DNA from: Pseudomonas sp. Q2-TVG4-2
Lineage (GTDB): Bacteria; Pseudomonadota; Gammaproteobacteria; Pseudomonadales; Pseudomonadaceae
Assembly (NCBI RefSeq): GCF_013620795.1
Contig: NZ_LGLW01000001.1
Span: forward strand, 806,001-870,000
Length of the DNA: 64,000 nt
Direction of reading: 5' to 3'
Made by a program: the position numbers and the translations under genes. Below the pieces are notes generated by a model, which saw nothing but the letters and a program-made list of their open reading frames with translations, was not told the DNA's origin and ran no database searches. The stretch's first letter is position 1, and every line of letters begins with the position of its first letter. Shown here in pieces: positions 38,935 to 48,229 of the stretch.

Positions 38935-39224
38935 GGCAGGGCCGTACAACCGCTTCGTTGCACGACCCATCAGGCACCACCGAATCGGCCCTTTCTGGAG
39001 GCCGAGCGCAGGTGGCGAGGAAGGGGTTGAGCGGCACGGATGCCGCGAGAGCCCCCTGGAACGTCACCGGCGAAGCCGGGGCCGGATGCAGGGGCAAGCG
39101 TTTTTGCTTACTTTTTTGGGGCCGGCCATCCGACGTTTGAAAAAAGCGAGTCGCCCAGCAGGGCGAAACCAATGCCTCAGCCAACCCCGACAATAGGCCA
39201 GCCTAAAAAAGCCCACCAGCGCCC
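38935..39224. other. Intergenic repeat-like sequence, no gene seen
   Basis: Contains AGCGTTTTTGCTTACTTTTT and later TTTGAAAAAAGCGAG, a paired-motif layout found repeatedly between genes in pseudomonads. No coding frame is supported. Confidence 0.4.
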
Positions 39225-39250
39225 ACAAAAAAGGGCGCCGAAGCGCCCCT
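39225..39250 (-). terminator. Rho-independent terminator of the chemoreceptor gene
   Basis: On the minus strand GGGCGC-TTCG-GCGCCC followed by TTTTTT, 16 bases after the stop. Confidence 0.85.
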
Positions 39251-39265
39251 ATGACACCGAACCAA

Positions 39266-41155
39266 TCAGATCCGGAAGCTACCCACCAGCTGCTTCAGCC
39301 GCGCAGCCTGCTGATCGAGGTCGCCACAGGCGCGCAGGGTCAACTGCAGGTTTTCCACACCTTGCTGGTTGAGGGTGTTGATCTCGGTGATGTCCATGTT
39401 CAGCGACTCGATCACCGAAGTCTGTTCTTCCGTGGCGGTGGCCACCGATTGGTTCATCGCATCGATCTCGCCAATGCTCTGAGTCACGCTACTGAGGCGC
39501 TCGCCGGCACGGTTGGCGATGCCCACGCTGGCTTCACTCTGGCGCTGGCTTTCGGTCATGGTGGCGACCGAATTACGCGCGCCGACTTGCAGCTTCTCGA
39601 TCATGCCGTGGATTTCCTGTGCCGAGGCCTGGGTGCGATGCGCCAGGCTGCGCACCTCGTCGGCGACCACCGCAAACCCGCGCCCGGCTTCCCCGGCGCG
39701 TGCTGCTTCGATGGCAGCGTTGAGCGCCAGCAGATTGGTCTGCTCGGAGATGCCCTTGATCACGTCGAGGATCTGGCCGATGCCGACGGTCTGGCTGTTA
39801 AGGGCCTCAATCTGTGCACAGGACGCGCTGATGTTGCTCGACAGTTGCTTCATCGCCTCGATGTTCTGCTCCACCACCGTGCGTCCATCTTCGGCCTGAT
39901 GGCTGGCACCGCTGGCCTGCTGCGAGGCATCAGCCGCGTTGCGGGCGATCTCCTGGGCAGCCGCGCCAAGCTGATTGATCGCCGCCGCCACGCTGTTGGT
40001 TCGGCTGGCCTGTTCATCTGAGTTTTGCATGGACGAATTGGAAGCCGTCAGCACACGTTTGGCGACCTCATTGACCTGTTCGGTGGCCGATGACACATCC
40101 CGGATCGAGCCGTGGATACGCTCGACGAACCGGTTGAACGCCATGGCCAGAACACCGAATTCATCGTTCGACTCGACTTTGAGCCGGCGCGTGAGGTCGC
40201 CCTCGCCCGCAGCGATGTTTTCCATCGCTTGACCCATGTCAGTCAGCGGGCGCATCAGCACGCGGATCAGCATGCCCAGCAGCAGCATAATGAAAACCAC
40301 GGCAATGACGGTGGCGAGTACCGCCGTGGTACGGAAGCTGGACAACGCGGCATAGGCTTTGTCCTTATCCACCGAGACACCAACATACCAGCTCACCGAA
40401 GGCAACCCGCCCACAGGGCTGAAGCTGACAATACGGGTCTCGCCGTCGCGCTTTGCTTCGCTGACACCACGGCTCAGCGCCGGGGTATTTTCCGGATAGA
40501 GATCGCGCAGCGACTTCATCACCTGGGTCTTGTCCGGATGCACCAGGACTTTGCCATCATCACTGACCAGGAAGGCATAGCCCATGCCGTCGAAATCTAG
40601 CGTATTGATGATGTCCACCAGTGCCTTAAGGCCCAGGTCGCCACCAACCACGCCAATTGTCCGATTCGAACTTTTCGCCGGTGTTGCAACGGTGACGACC
40701 AACTGGCCGGTCGCCGCATCGACATAGGGTTCGGTCAGAGTCGTGCCGCCAGCCGCCACCGCATCCTTGTACCAGGGCCGGGTGCGTGGGTCGTAGTCGG
40801 CTGGCATGTCGTCCTCAGGACGCATGGTGAACTGACCATCCTGATCGCCGAGATAAACGAAGTTGAACGTCGAGGTCAGTGCTCGCTGCTCGAGGAGCTG
40901 GATCACTCGCTCGTTCGAGCTGTCGTTGGCGATCGTCTGCGCAGCGCCTTCTACCAGCAAGATGCGGCCGGAGAGCCAGTTCTGGATGTTGTGAGCCGTA
41001 ATTTCGCCCATTTCCTCCAGGTAGCTTTCCAGGTTGTCGCGGATGGCGTTGCGCTGCAGATAATCGTTGTAGAGCGTGAACAAAGTGAAGGTCGCGATCA
41101 CTACGAGTGACGCGGCCAGGAGAATCTTGTGGCTGAATTTGAGACGGCTAGGCAT
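39266..41155 (-). CDS. Methyl-accepting chemotaxis protein, PctA/B/C-like
   Basis: 629 residues: TM1 (about 10-30), a periplasmic dCache sensor, TM2 (about 275-300), HAMP, and a signalling tip ([20 protein letters not shown]). The sensor has the amino-acid pocket pattern [12 protein letters not shown] with a later Tyr and Asp in TEPYVDA, as in Pseudomonas PctA, PctB and PctC. It should mediate attraction to amino acids. The start at 41155 gives the N-terminus [13 protein letters not shown], matching PctA-like proteins. A C-terminal pentapeptide for CheR is not seen. Confidence 0.92.
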   Translation of the reverse strand: MPSRLKFSHKILLAASLVVIATFTLFTLYNDYLQRNAIRDNLESYLEEMGEITAHNIQNWLSGRILLVEGAAQTIANDSSNERVIQLLEQRALTSTFNFVYLGDQDGQFTMRPEDDMPADYDPRTRPWYKDAVAAGGTTLTEPYVDAATGQLVVTVATPAKSSNRTIGVVGGDLGLKALVDIINTLDFDGMGYAFLVSDDGKVLVHPDKTQVMKSLRDLYPENTPALSRGVSEAKRDGETRIVSFSPVGGLPSVSWYVGVSVDKDKAYAALSSFRTTAVLATVIAVVFIMLLLGMLIRVLMRPLTDMGQAMENIAAGEGDLTRRLKVESNDEFGVLAMAFNRFVERIHGSIRDVSSATEQVNEVAKRVLTASNSSMQNSDEQASRTNSVAAAINQLGAAAQEIARNAADASQQASGASHQAEDGRTVVEQNIEAMKQLSSNISASCAQIEALNSQTVGIGQILDVIKGISEQTNLLALNAAIEAARAGEAGRGFAVVADEVRSLAHRTQASAQEIHGMIEKLQVGARNSVATMTESQRQSEASVGIANRAGERLSSVTQSIGEIDAMNQSVATATEEQTSVIESLNMDITEINTLNQQGVENLQLTLRACGDLDQQAARLKQLVGSFRI

Positions 41156-41369
41156 GGGGCAAGTCCGGATCGGATCTGATCGAATCGGCAATCCCTGGCC
41201 TGGGTGAGCATCGTTGCGTTACACCCGTGGTGTCGGCTGGAGCCAACGGATCTTTAACCCAGAGGCGTCGTCGGAATTGGCCAGAGCCCCCGTAAGCCGT
41301 GCGTTTCAGCGGTTCCGGCGCGGTATCTGACACATCCCGTATCACTTCGCTGACTGGCCTTTCGCCACA

Positions 41370-41405
41370 AACAAAAACGGCACACCCGTTGCCGAATGTG
41401 CCGTT
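41370..41405 (-). terminator. Rho-independent terminator of the first NSS symporter
   Basis: On the minus strand AACGGCACA / TGTGCCGTT stem with a 12-base loop, followed by TTTGT. Confidence 0.75.
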
Positions 41406-41433
41406 CTGCTACCCACCAGATCGGTGGGCGAAC

Positions 41434-42894
41434 TTATCGCCCGGCCAGCGCCGGCATGACGCGTGGACGCAGACCCTCGCCGAGGATGGTCAGCGCACCG
41501 ATGGCGCCGGCAATCCAGTACCAGCGCGCCAGTGGGTCGAAGCCCAGCCAGCCGAGGGCATGCAGGAAGACCATGGTGATCAGCACCGGGCAGACATAGC
41601 GCACCATGAACAGCCACAGCGCGTAACCCAGCGGTGGCAGATCCAGCTCATCACGCATGATCTCGCTGCGCAGCACGTAGCCGGCGAAGATCACGATGAA
41701 AATTCCGCCCAGCGGCATCATCCAACGCGAGGTCAGGTAGTCCAGCCAATCGAAGAAGTTCTTGCCCATCGGCGTCCAACCGGCCATCAGGTTGAACGAG
41801 AGCATCGCCAGCAGGCTGATCACCAGCAGTACGGTGCCTGCACCCATGGCGGCCTTGAGACGGCTGATGCCATGTTTTTCGTTGAGGTAGGCCACGGTGG
41901 CCTCGATCATCGAAATCGCCGACGTCAGCGCCGCAATCGACACCATGGCAAAGAACAGCGTGCCGAACAGCGTACCGAAGGGCATCTGCTGGAAGGCCAG
42001 CGGCAGGCTCATGAAGATCAGACCGGGGCCGGCGGTCGGGTCCATGCCGTTGGCAAAGATGATCGGGAAGATCGCCAGGCCCGCCAGCAGCGCCACGCAG
42101 GTATCGGCGATGGCGACCATGAAGGTGGTCCGTGCGATGGATTGACCGTCAGGGATGTAGGAGCCGTAGGTGAGGATGGCGCCGGACGCCAGACTCAGGG
42201 TGAAGAAAGCATGGCCGAGCGCGGCCAGCAGCGCTTCACCGGTGAGTTTGGAGGTATCGAAGCTGAACAGGAAGGCGAACCCTTGATCGAAGCCGCCGCT
42301 GGTAAAGGCATAGCCGACCAGGATCAGCAGCATCACCGCCAGGCCCGGCATCATCCAGCGCACCGCACTTTCGATGCCCTGCTGCACGCCCTTGGCCACG
42401 ATCCATAGCGTCAGCAACGCCACCAGTACACTCCAACCGCCAAGCTGCCAGGGATTGGCGTTGTGCGCCTCGAACACCTGCGCCAGCCCATCCACGGAAC
42501 TGGCCGCGAGCGAGCCGTCGAGCATCTTGACGGTATAGGCAAACGCCCAGCCGGCCACCACTACATAGAAACAGAGAATCAGGAAGCCGGCCGCCATGGC
42601 CATGCCGCCGACGCCCTTCCACAACGGACTGCTGCCGTTCTCGCGCACTGCACGGCCTATGGCGTCGATGGGGCTGCCACGGCCGCGGCGGCCGATGGCG
42701 ATCTCGGTCATCATTACCGGAATGCCGATGGCCAGGATGCACGCCAGGTACATCAGCACGAAAGCGCCACCGCCGTATTCGCCGGTAATGTAGGGAAATT
42801 TCCAGATATTGCCGAGGCCGACGGCCGAACCGGTCGCAGCGAGAATGAAGCCCCAGCGGGAGAGCCAAAGGTTCTTGGGTTTTTCACGGGTCAT
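41434..42894 (-). CDS. Sodium-dependent NSS-family amino acid transporter (first copy)
   Basis: 486 residues, 11-12 membrane helices, LeuT/SNF family. TM1 has the sodium-site motif GSAVGLGNIWKFPYI (residues 22-36), and the unwound TM6 segment is SLASGAILTYGSY. The CAGGTGA site precedes the ATG. It lies before maiA and hpd on the same strand and is probably an aromatic or branched-chain amino acid symporter. A related but distinct protein is encoded at 45341-46750. Confidence 0.92.
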   Translation of the reverse strand: MTREKPKNLWLSRWGFILAATGSAVGLGNIWKFPYITGEYGGGAFVLMYLACILAIGIPVMMTEIAIGRRGRGSPIDAIGRAVRENGSSPLWKGVGGMAMAAGFLILCFYVVVAGWAFAYTVKMLDGSLAASSVDGLAQVFEAHNANPWQLGGWSVLVALLTLWIVAKGVQQGIESAVRWMMPGLAVMLLILVGYAFTSGGFDQGFAFLFSFDTSKLTGEALLAALGHAFFTLSLASGAILTYGSYIPDGQSIARTTFMVAIADTCVALLAGLAIFPIIFANGMDPTAGPGLIFMSLPLAFQQMPFGTLFGTLFFAMVSIAALTSAISMIEATVAYLNEKHGISRLKAAMGAGTVLLVISLLAMLSFNLMAGWTPMGKNFFDWLDYLTSRWMMPLGGIFIVIFAGYVLRSEIMRDELDLPPLGYALWLFMVRYVCPVLITMVFLHALGWLGFDPLARWYWIAGAIGALTILGEGLRPRVMPALAGR

Positions 42895-42976
42895 GCGTCA
42901 CCTGTTTGTTGTTATCTGTGACGGAATCGAACCCGCCGCGCTCGTGGCGCGACGGAGTGGCAAGGCGGATCAACCT

Positions 42977-43657
42977 TTATTGAGCGTCGGGCTGCACCTC
43001 CGGAGCTGCTTTGGCAAAAGCTTCGAGGGTTTCGCACTGCTCGGTCATCTGCAAAATGCGTGGATACGCACTGAGGTCACAGGAAAAACGGCGCGCATTG
43101 TATACCTGTGGAACCAGGCACGCCTCCAGATAACCCGGCCGCCTGCCGAGTGACAGCTTGCCGTCGAACGCGGCCAGCCCCTGCTCGACACCGGCGAGGC
43201 CCGTGGAGATCCAGTGACGGATCCACTGCTGCTTGGTCTCATCCTCGACGCCCAGCGTGCCGCTAAGGTATTGCAGCACCCGCAGATTGTTCAGCGGATG
43301 CAAGTCACAGGCGATGTGCAATGCCAGCGAACGCACTCGCGCACGATCGGCTGGATCGTCCGGCAGCAAGGCCGGGAGCGGGAAGACCTCTTCCAGGTAT
43401 TCGATGATCGCCAGCGACTGGCTGATGCGCTCGTGGCCATCGACCAGAAGCGGCACCAGCTCCTGAGGGTTGAGCGTCTTGTAGTCGGCCGAATGCTGCT
43501 GACCGCCATCCTTGACCAGATGTACCGGCAAATTCTCGAACGCCAATCCCTTGAGGTTCAACGCGATGCGCACCCGGTAGGCAGCGCTGGAACGCCAGTA
43601 ACCGTAGAGCTTCAGCGTGGGTGGCGAATCGTTCGTCATGGTTGTTTCACTGCTCAT
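42977..43657 (-). CDS. maiA: Maleylacetoacetate isomerase
   Basis: 226 residues, zeta-class glutathione transferase. The zeta signature SSAAYRVRIALNLKGL follows LYGYWR, and ISQSLAIIEYLEE binds glutathione. It isomerises maleylacetoacetate to fumarylacetoacetate in Tyr/homogentisate breakdown. Start at 43657 or at ATG 43639 (MTNDSPP). Homogentisate dioxygenase and fumarylacetoacetase genes are not in the window. It lies between an NSS symporter and hpd. Confidence 0.92.
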   Translation of the reverse strand: MSSETTMTNDSPPTLKLYGYWRSSAAYRVRIALNLKGLAFENLPVHLVKDGGQQHSADYKTLNPQELVPLLVDGHERISQSLAIIEYLEEVFPLPALLPDDPADRARVRSLALHIACDLHPLNNLRVLQYLSGTLGVEDETKQQWIRHWISTGLAGVEQGLAAFDGKLSLGRRPGYLEACLVPQVYNARRFSCDLSAYPRILQMTEQCETLEAFAKAAPEVQPDAQ

Positions 43658-43862
43658 AACGCTCCCAGTACTTGCTTTCTTCTGGCGGGCAAATTCCCGT
43701 AATCATTCGACCAACCCCGCAGACGGTAGCCATAGAGGATCTCCTCGGATGTCTTCCCTCCCTTTTCCTGCGTGGTTGAGCAAGGGATGCAACCGTTTCG
43801 ATATCGATGGGCTGAAGCGGAACGCCGCCCGCCCCTACGGTCGGCGGCCTCGTTCCAAGCTT

Positions 43863-44960
43863 TTACTCCCCACCGATCACGCCGCGGCGAAGCTGGTCTT
43901 CCTCGATGGATTCGAACAGGGCCTTGAAGTTGCCTTCACCGAAACCCTGATTACCCTTGCGCTGGATGATTTCAAAGAAGATTGGACCAATCACCGTGTT
44001 GGTGAATATCTGCAGCAGGATGCCGTCATCGCCCGACGTACCGGCGCCCGGCGCGCCATCGATCAGCAGGTTCAGCTCGCGCAGCACCTCGGTGGGCTCG
44101 CCATGCCCGGCGACGCGCGTGTCGACCTTCTCGTAATAAGTGTCCGGCGTGCGCATGAAATCCACGCCGTTGGCACGTAGCTGGCGCACGGTGGCGTAGA
44201 TGTCATCGGTGGACAGTGCGATGTGCTGGATGCCCTCGCCGTGGTATTCGCGGATGAATTCCTCGACCTGCGACTTATCGTCCGCCGATTCGTTGATCGG
44301 GATGCGGATCTTGCCGCAGGGCGCGGTCATCGCGCGGGAGAATAGGCCGGTGAGCTTGCCCTCGATATCGAAGTAGCGAATCTCGCGGAAGTTGGCGATG
44401 CGCTCGTAAAAGCCGGACCAGACGTCCATCTGGCCGCGCATGACGTTGTGGGTCAGGTGATCGATGCACATCAGGCCAACCGCATTGTCATTCGGCGTAC
44501 GGCCCTCGATGAACTCGAAGTCGACGTCGTAGATGCTCTTGTCGCCGTAGCGGTCGACGAGATACAGCAACGAGCCGCCGATGCCCTCGACGCAGGGAAT
44601 ATTCAGCTCACCGAAGTTGGCGTGGCTGCCGACCAGCTTGGCACCCTGGGACTCGACATAGGCGGCGGCCTGGGCGGCATTCTTCACCCGAAACGCCATG
44701 GCGCAGGCGCTGGGGCCATGCTTTTCGGCGAATGCATGCACGTGCCCGGTGGGGCTGCCGTTGAGCACGATGTTGATGTCGTTTTGCTGGAACAGCCAGA
44801 CCTCCTTGGAGCGGTGCCTGGCGGTCTCGGTGAAACCCATCTGGTTAAACAGCTGACGCAGCTGCTCGATGCCTTCGGCGTTCGGCGCGGTGAACTCGAC
44901 GAATTCGAAGCCGTCGGTGCCAATGGGGTTGTGCTGTTCGATCTTGGTCACGGCGTTCAT
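43863..44960 (-). CDS. hpd: 4-hydroxyphenylpyruvate dioxygenase
   Basis: 365 residues with two VOC-fold halves. The iron ligands are His in CIDHLTHNVMRG, His in GIQHIALSTDD, and Glu in GPIFFEIIQRKG; the substrate pocket includes the C-terminal QGFGEGNFKALFESIE. It converts 4-hydroxyphenylpyruvate (made by PhhC) to homogentisate. A GAGGCGAG site precedes the ATG. It is probably controlled by PhhR or a local operator; a long inverted repeat sits 130-200 bases upstream. Confidence 0.96.
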   Translation of the reverse strand: MNAVTKIEQHNPIGTDGFEFVEFTAPNAEGIEQLRQLFNQMGFTETARHRSKEVWLFQQNDINIVLNGSPTGHVHAFAEKHGPSACAMAFRVKNAAQAAAYVESQGAKLVGSHANFGELNIPCVEGIGGSLLYLVDRYGDKSIYDVDFEFIEGRTPNDNAVGLMCIDHLTHNVMRGQMDVWSGFYERIANFREIRYFDIEGKLTGLFSRAMTAPCGKIRIPINESADDKSQVEEFIREYHGEGIQHIALSTDDIYATVRQLRANGVDFMRTPDTYYEKVDTRVAGHGEPTEVLRELNLLIDGAPGAGTSGDDGILLQIFTNTVIGPIFFEIIQRKGNQGFGEGNFKALFESIEEDQLRRGVIGGE

Positions 44961-45085
44961 CTCGCCTCCTGATTCTTGTTATAGGTGCCGCTGCACGGGC
45001 TTGGCTGGGCCCATCACAAACTACCCAGAGGGGCCGCACAAGCCCGCTACAGCGCTCGTCCGCCCTATCACACCTCGCCTGCTGG

Positions 45086-45157
45086 CAGCTTTTCGTTACA
45101 GCCCTGCGGAACGCCCCGATAGCCACACCGCAGCCGTTCAGGCGTAACGAAAAGCTG
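45086..45157. promoter_or_regulatory. Perfect 14-bp inverted repeat upstream of hpd
   Basis: CAGCTTTTCGTTAC (45086-45099) and GTAACGAAAAGCTG (45144-45157), 44-base spacer. The core TTTCGTTAC also occurs before phhA (34130-34137). It may be a regulator site pair or a hairpin. Confidence 0.5.
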
Positions 45158-45218
45158 ACAATCGGCCGAGCAGCCGTCGCACTTTCCGTAAATCCGAGGG
45201 ATGAACTGGTGGCTGAAG

Positions 45219-45276
45219 CCCACCCTACGCACCAGATCAACTCGCTCAGGTTGGAGCACCGGTTCGGTAGGGTGGG
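45219..45276. repeat. GTAGGGTGG-type element, third copy
   Basis: CCCACCCTAC (45219-45228) and GTAGGGTGGG (45267-45276) form a perfect 10-bp inverted repeat with the ends turned inward relative to the copy at 35041. Confidence 0.7.
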
Positions 45277-45340
45277 TTTTAGCCCGCCGAGGTTTATACA
45301 AGGTGCTCTGTGTCCGTTCGAGCCAGGATCGTCAAACCTG

Positions 45341-46750
45341 CTAGATGAGCCCGCTCAGGTTCAAAAACACCAGCACGATCGCCAGCGGAGTGCCGAACCG
45401 CAGCAGCACCCACCAGGCGCGGAACAGCCCGCCCTGATCTATGCCGATGGCGTCACGCACCGTCTGCTCCTTCAACACCCAGCCGGTGAACAGCACCGTG
45501 CCCAGTCCGCCCAGCGGCATCAGCCAGTTGGTGGTCAGGTAGTCGAGGCTGTCGAAGAAGGTCTTGCCGAACAGCATGTAATCGGACCAGTAGTTGAACG
45601 AGAACACGCTGCCCAAGCTCAGCAGCCAGAGCAATCCACCGCTGATCAGCACCGCCTTGAGGCGGCTCATGCCGAAGCGCTCGGTCATCCAAGCGATGCT
45701 CGGTTCGCTCAGGGATATGGCCGAGGTCAATGCCGCGATCACCAGCATGACGAAGAACAGCCCACCAACCAGTTGGCCCAACGGCATCTGGCCGAACGCG
45801 ATCGGTAGCGTGACGAAGATCAGGCCCGGTCCGGCGCCTGGCTCAAGGCCGTTGCCGAACACCAGTGGAAAGATCGCCAACCCGGCCAGCAACGCCACGA
45901 CGGTATCGGCCAGTGCCACGAGCACCGACGTCTTGGCGATGGAGGTGCCTTCCGGTAGATAAGAGCCGTACACCATCATCGCGCCGGCCCCCAGACTGAG
46001 CGTGAAGAAGGCATGCCCCAAGGCCACCAGCACACTGGTCGCGGTCAGTTTGGAGAAGTCAGGGACGAAGAGGAACTGCACCGCCTGCACGAACTCGCCC
46101 GTCACCGCGGCGTAGCCGACCAGTCCCAGCAACAGCACGAACAGCCCGGGCATGAGGAAACGCAGCGAGCGCTCCAACCCACCGCGCACACCGAGACCGA
46201 CAATCAGCATGGTCGCTGCCAGCACCAAGCTGCCGCAGACGATTAGTCGCAAAGGGCTGGCCAGCAAGGCACCGAATATCTCGCCGCTGGCTTCGCCACT
46301 TACACCACCGAACGCGCCGCTGAGAGTGGTCGGCACGTAGGCCAGGGCCCACCCAGCCACCACCAGGTAGAAGCTCAGGACAAGAAAACCGGTCAGCCCA
46401 CCCAACCAGCCGGCAAGGCGCCAGCGTGAGCTGGCTCCAGCCTCGCGGGCCAGGCGCACGACTGCACCATCGGGATTCTGCCGACCGCGCCGACCAATCA
46501 TCACTTCAGCCATGAGCAGCGGAATGCCGATCAGCAGAATGCAGCCGAGATAGACCAGCACAAAGGCGCCGCCGCCGTTCTCGCCAGTGATGTAAGGGAA
46601 TTTCCAGATATTGCCCAGGCCTACCGCCGAGCCGGTAGCGGCCAGGAAGAACACCCAGCGCGAGGACCAGAGGCCACGCGCCGCGCTTTGCTGAGTACGA
46701 ACGGAGGCGCCACCGAGCGTGCCGGCGACGAGGCTGCTTTTGTCAGTCAT
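45341..46750 (-). CDS. Sodium-dependent NSS-family amino acid transporter (second copy)
   Basis: 469 residues, LeuT/SNF family with TM1 motif GSAVGLGNIWKFPYI (about residues 40-54) and TM6 SLGAGAMMVYGSY. It has a hydrophilic N-terminal extension of 25 residues not seen in the copy at 41434. The position between leucine dehydrogenase and hpd on the same strand suggests a branched-chain or aromatic amino acid substrate. AGGAAT precedes the ATG. Confidence 0.9.
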   Translation of the reverse strand: MTDKSSLVAGTLGGASVRTQQSAARGLWSSRWVFFLAATGSAVGLGNIWKFPYITGENGGGAFVLVYLGCILLIGIPLLMAEVMIGRRGRQNPDGAVVRLAREAGASSRWRLAGWLGGLTGFLVLSFYLVVAGWALAYVPTTLSGAFGGVSGEASGEIFGALLASPLRLIVCGSLVLAATMLIVGLGVRGGLERSLRFLMPGLFVLLLGLVGYAAVTGEFVQAVQFLFVPDFSKLTATSVLVALGHAFFTLSLGAGAMMVYGSYLPEGTSIAKTSVLVALADTVVALLAGLAIFPLVFGNGLEPGAGPGLIFVTLPIAFGQMPLGQLVGGLFFVMLVIAALTSAISLSEPSIAWMTERFGMSRLKAVLISGGLLWLLSLGSVFSFNYWSDYMLFGKTFFDSLDYLTTNWLMPLGGLGTVLFTGWVLKEQTVRDAIGIDQGGLFRAWWVLLRFGTPLAIVLVFLNLSGLI

Positions 46751-46939
46751 TGCGGATTCCTGCTTGTTGTTTTTGTCAGGGTGCTTTTGTTACGGGTGTA
46801 CAGCGGAAACACCGATGGGCGAGTGACGACCACATGGCTGGCGAGCACAGACTGCGGGGCGGGACGATCCACGCTTCGCTGGGTCTGTCAGGCCTGATCA
46901 AGGTTTCCGCATGGCTCGGCAGTAAAGCCTGGGCTGCCG

Positions 46940-46967
46940 AAAAAAACGGGGCGGCACAGGGCCGCCC
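46940..46967 (-). terminator. Rho-independent terminator of the leucine dehydrogenase gene
   Basis: On the minus strand GGGCGGC-CCTGT-GCCGCCC followed by a T-tract (A7 on the plus strand at 46940-46946), five bases after the stop. Confidence 0.85.
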
Positions 46968-46972
46968 GAAGG

Positions 46973-48067
46973 TCACGCGTGTAAGCGTTGCTCGCTCGGC
47001 TGCTCGGCCGGTTCACCGCCCCGCAGCCGCTCGAGGGCCAGGCGGTCTGCGATGATCGAGGTCGGCTCGCCAGTGGCTGCCGCACGGTCGAAGATCTCGC
47101 GCAGCGTGTCGCCGATGCCTTTGACATGCGCATCGATCCTCGCGGCGCTGCCACCGACGCGCTGGTAGTAAACGTCGATAATGCCGCCAGCGTTGATGGC
47201 GTAATCCGGCGCGTAGAGGTGATTGCGTCGCTGCAGCTCGACGCCGATCTCAGGGCTCGCCAGCTGGTTGTTGGCCGCCCCGGCGATCACTGGCGCACTT
47301 AGGGTCTGCAGGGTCTCGGCATTGAGAATGCCGCCCATGGCGCAGGGTGCGAACACATCCACATCGAGGCCATAGATATCGTGCGGCCGCACCGCGTGGG
47401 CACCGAGCTCGTCCATTGCCTGTTGCACGTTCGCATCGAAGATGTCGCACACCCACAACTCGGCACCGGCCGCCTTGAGATGTCGAGCCAGTCCCATGCC
47501 CACATGGCCGACGCCCTGAATCGCCACTTTCAGCCCCTGCAGATCATCACGTCCAAGGCGCTGGCGGACCGCTTCGCGCAGCCCGACGAACACACCGAGC
47601 GCCGTGGACGGCGACGGGTCGCCGCTGGCGATGCTGCCATCGAGCGTGGTGCGCGGCGTGGCGCCGATGACATGGCGGGTGCGTTGGGCGAAGGCCTGCA
47701 TCTCCGGCTCGCCGGTGCCAGAATCCGCCGCGGTGATGTAGCGCCCACCAAGGCTATCGACGAAATCGCCCATGGCATGCAGCAGCGCCTGGCTCTTGCC
47801 GGTGTGCGGATCACCGATGATCACCGCCTTGCCGCCACCGAGCTTGAGGCCAGCCAGCGAGGATTTCAGCGTCATGCCACGTGACAAACGCAGCACGTCA
47901 CGCAGCGCCTCGTCGTCGCTGGCGTAGGGGAACATCCGGCAACCGCCCAGCGCCGGGCCTAGCGCGGTGTCATGGATGGCGATGATGGCTTTGAGGCCCG
48001 ATGCCTTGTCATGGCAGAAGACCACCTGTTCGTGGTTATCGAAATCGGGATGGGTGAAGACGGACAT
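46973..48067 (-). CDS. Leucine dehydrogenase-like Glu/Leu/Phe/Val dehydrogenase
   Basis: 364 residues. The catalytic Lys lies in [15 protein letters not shown] (about residue 80), and NAD binding is in [30 protein letters not shown] and GAANNQLA complete the substrate side. The length and motifs match Leu/Val dehydrogenases. It oxidatively deaminates branched-chain amino acids to keto acids, which could feed the oxidoreductase encoded upstream. Phe dehydrogenase cannot be excluded. Confidence 0.88.
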   Translation of the reverse strand: MSVFTHPDFDNHEQVVFCHDKASGLKAIIAIHDTALGPALGGCRMFPYASDDEALRDVLRLSRGMTLKSSLAGLKLGGGKAVIIGDPHTGKSQALLHAMGDFVDSLGGRYITAADSGTGEPEMQAFAQRTRHVIGATPRTTLDGSIASGDPSPSTALGVFVGLREAVRQRLGRDDLQGLKVAIQGVGHVGMGLARHLKAAGAELWVCDIFDANVQQAMDELGAHAVRPHDIYGLDVDVFAPCAMGGILNAETLQTLSAPVIAGAANNQLASPEIGVELQRRNHLYAPDYAINAGGIIDVYYQRVGGSAARIDAHVKGIGDTLREIFDRAAATGEPTSIIADRLALERLRGGEPAEQPSEQRLHA

Positions 48068-48128
48068 GGGTTACCTCATTCGTTGTTGTCTGATTGGCAC
48101 CATTAGCGTGGCGCGCTTGTTCGGGCTG

Positions 48129-48213
48129 TTCGCGACCAAGGTCGCTCCTACGAAAGGCCAGACACATGCCGTACCTGTAGGAGCGAGGGCGACGCCGAGT
48201 CCTTGTTCGCGAA
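48129..48213. repeat. Inverted REP pair
   Basis: TTCGCGACCAAGGTCGCTCC at 48129-48151 and its inverted relative GTAGGAGCGAGGGCGACGCC onward to TTCGCGAA (48178-48213), between leucine dehydrogenase and the oxidoreductase gene. Confidence 0.7.
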
Positions 48214-48229
48214 GCGCTGTCGAGACGTC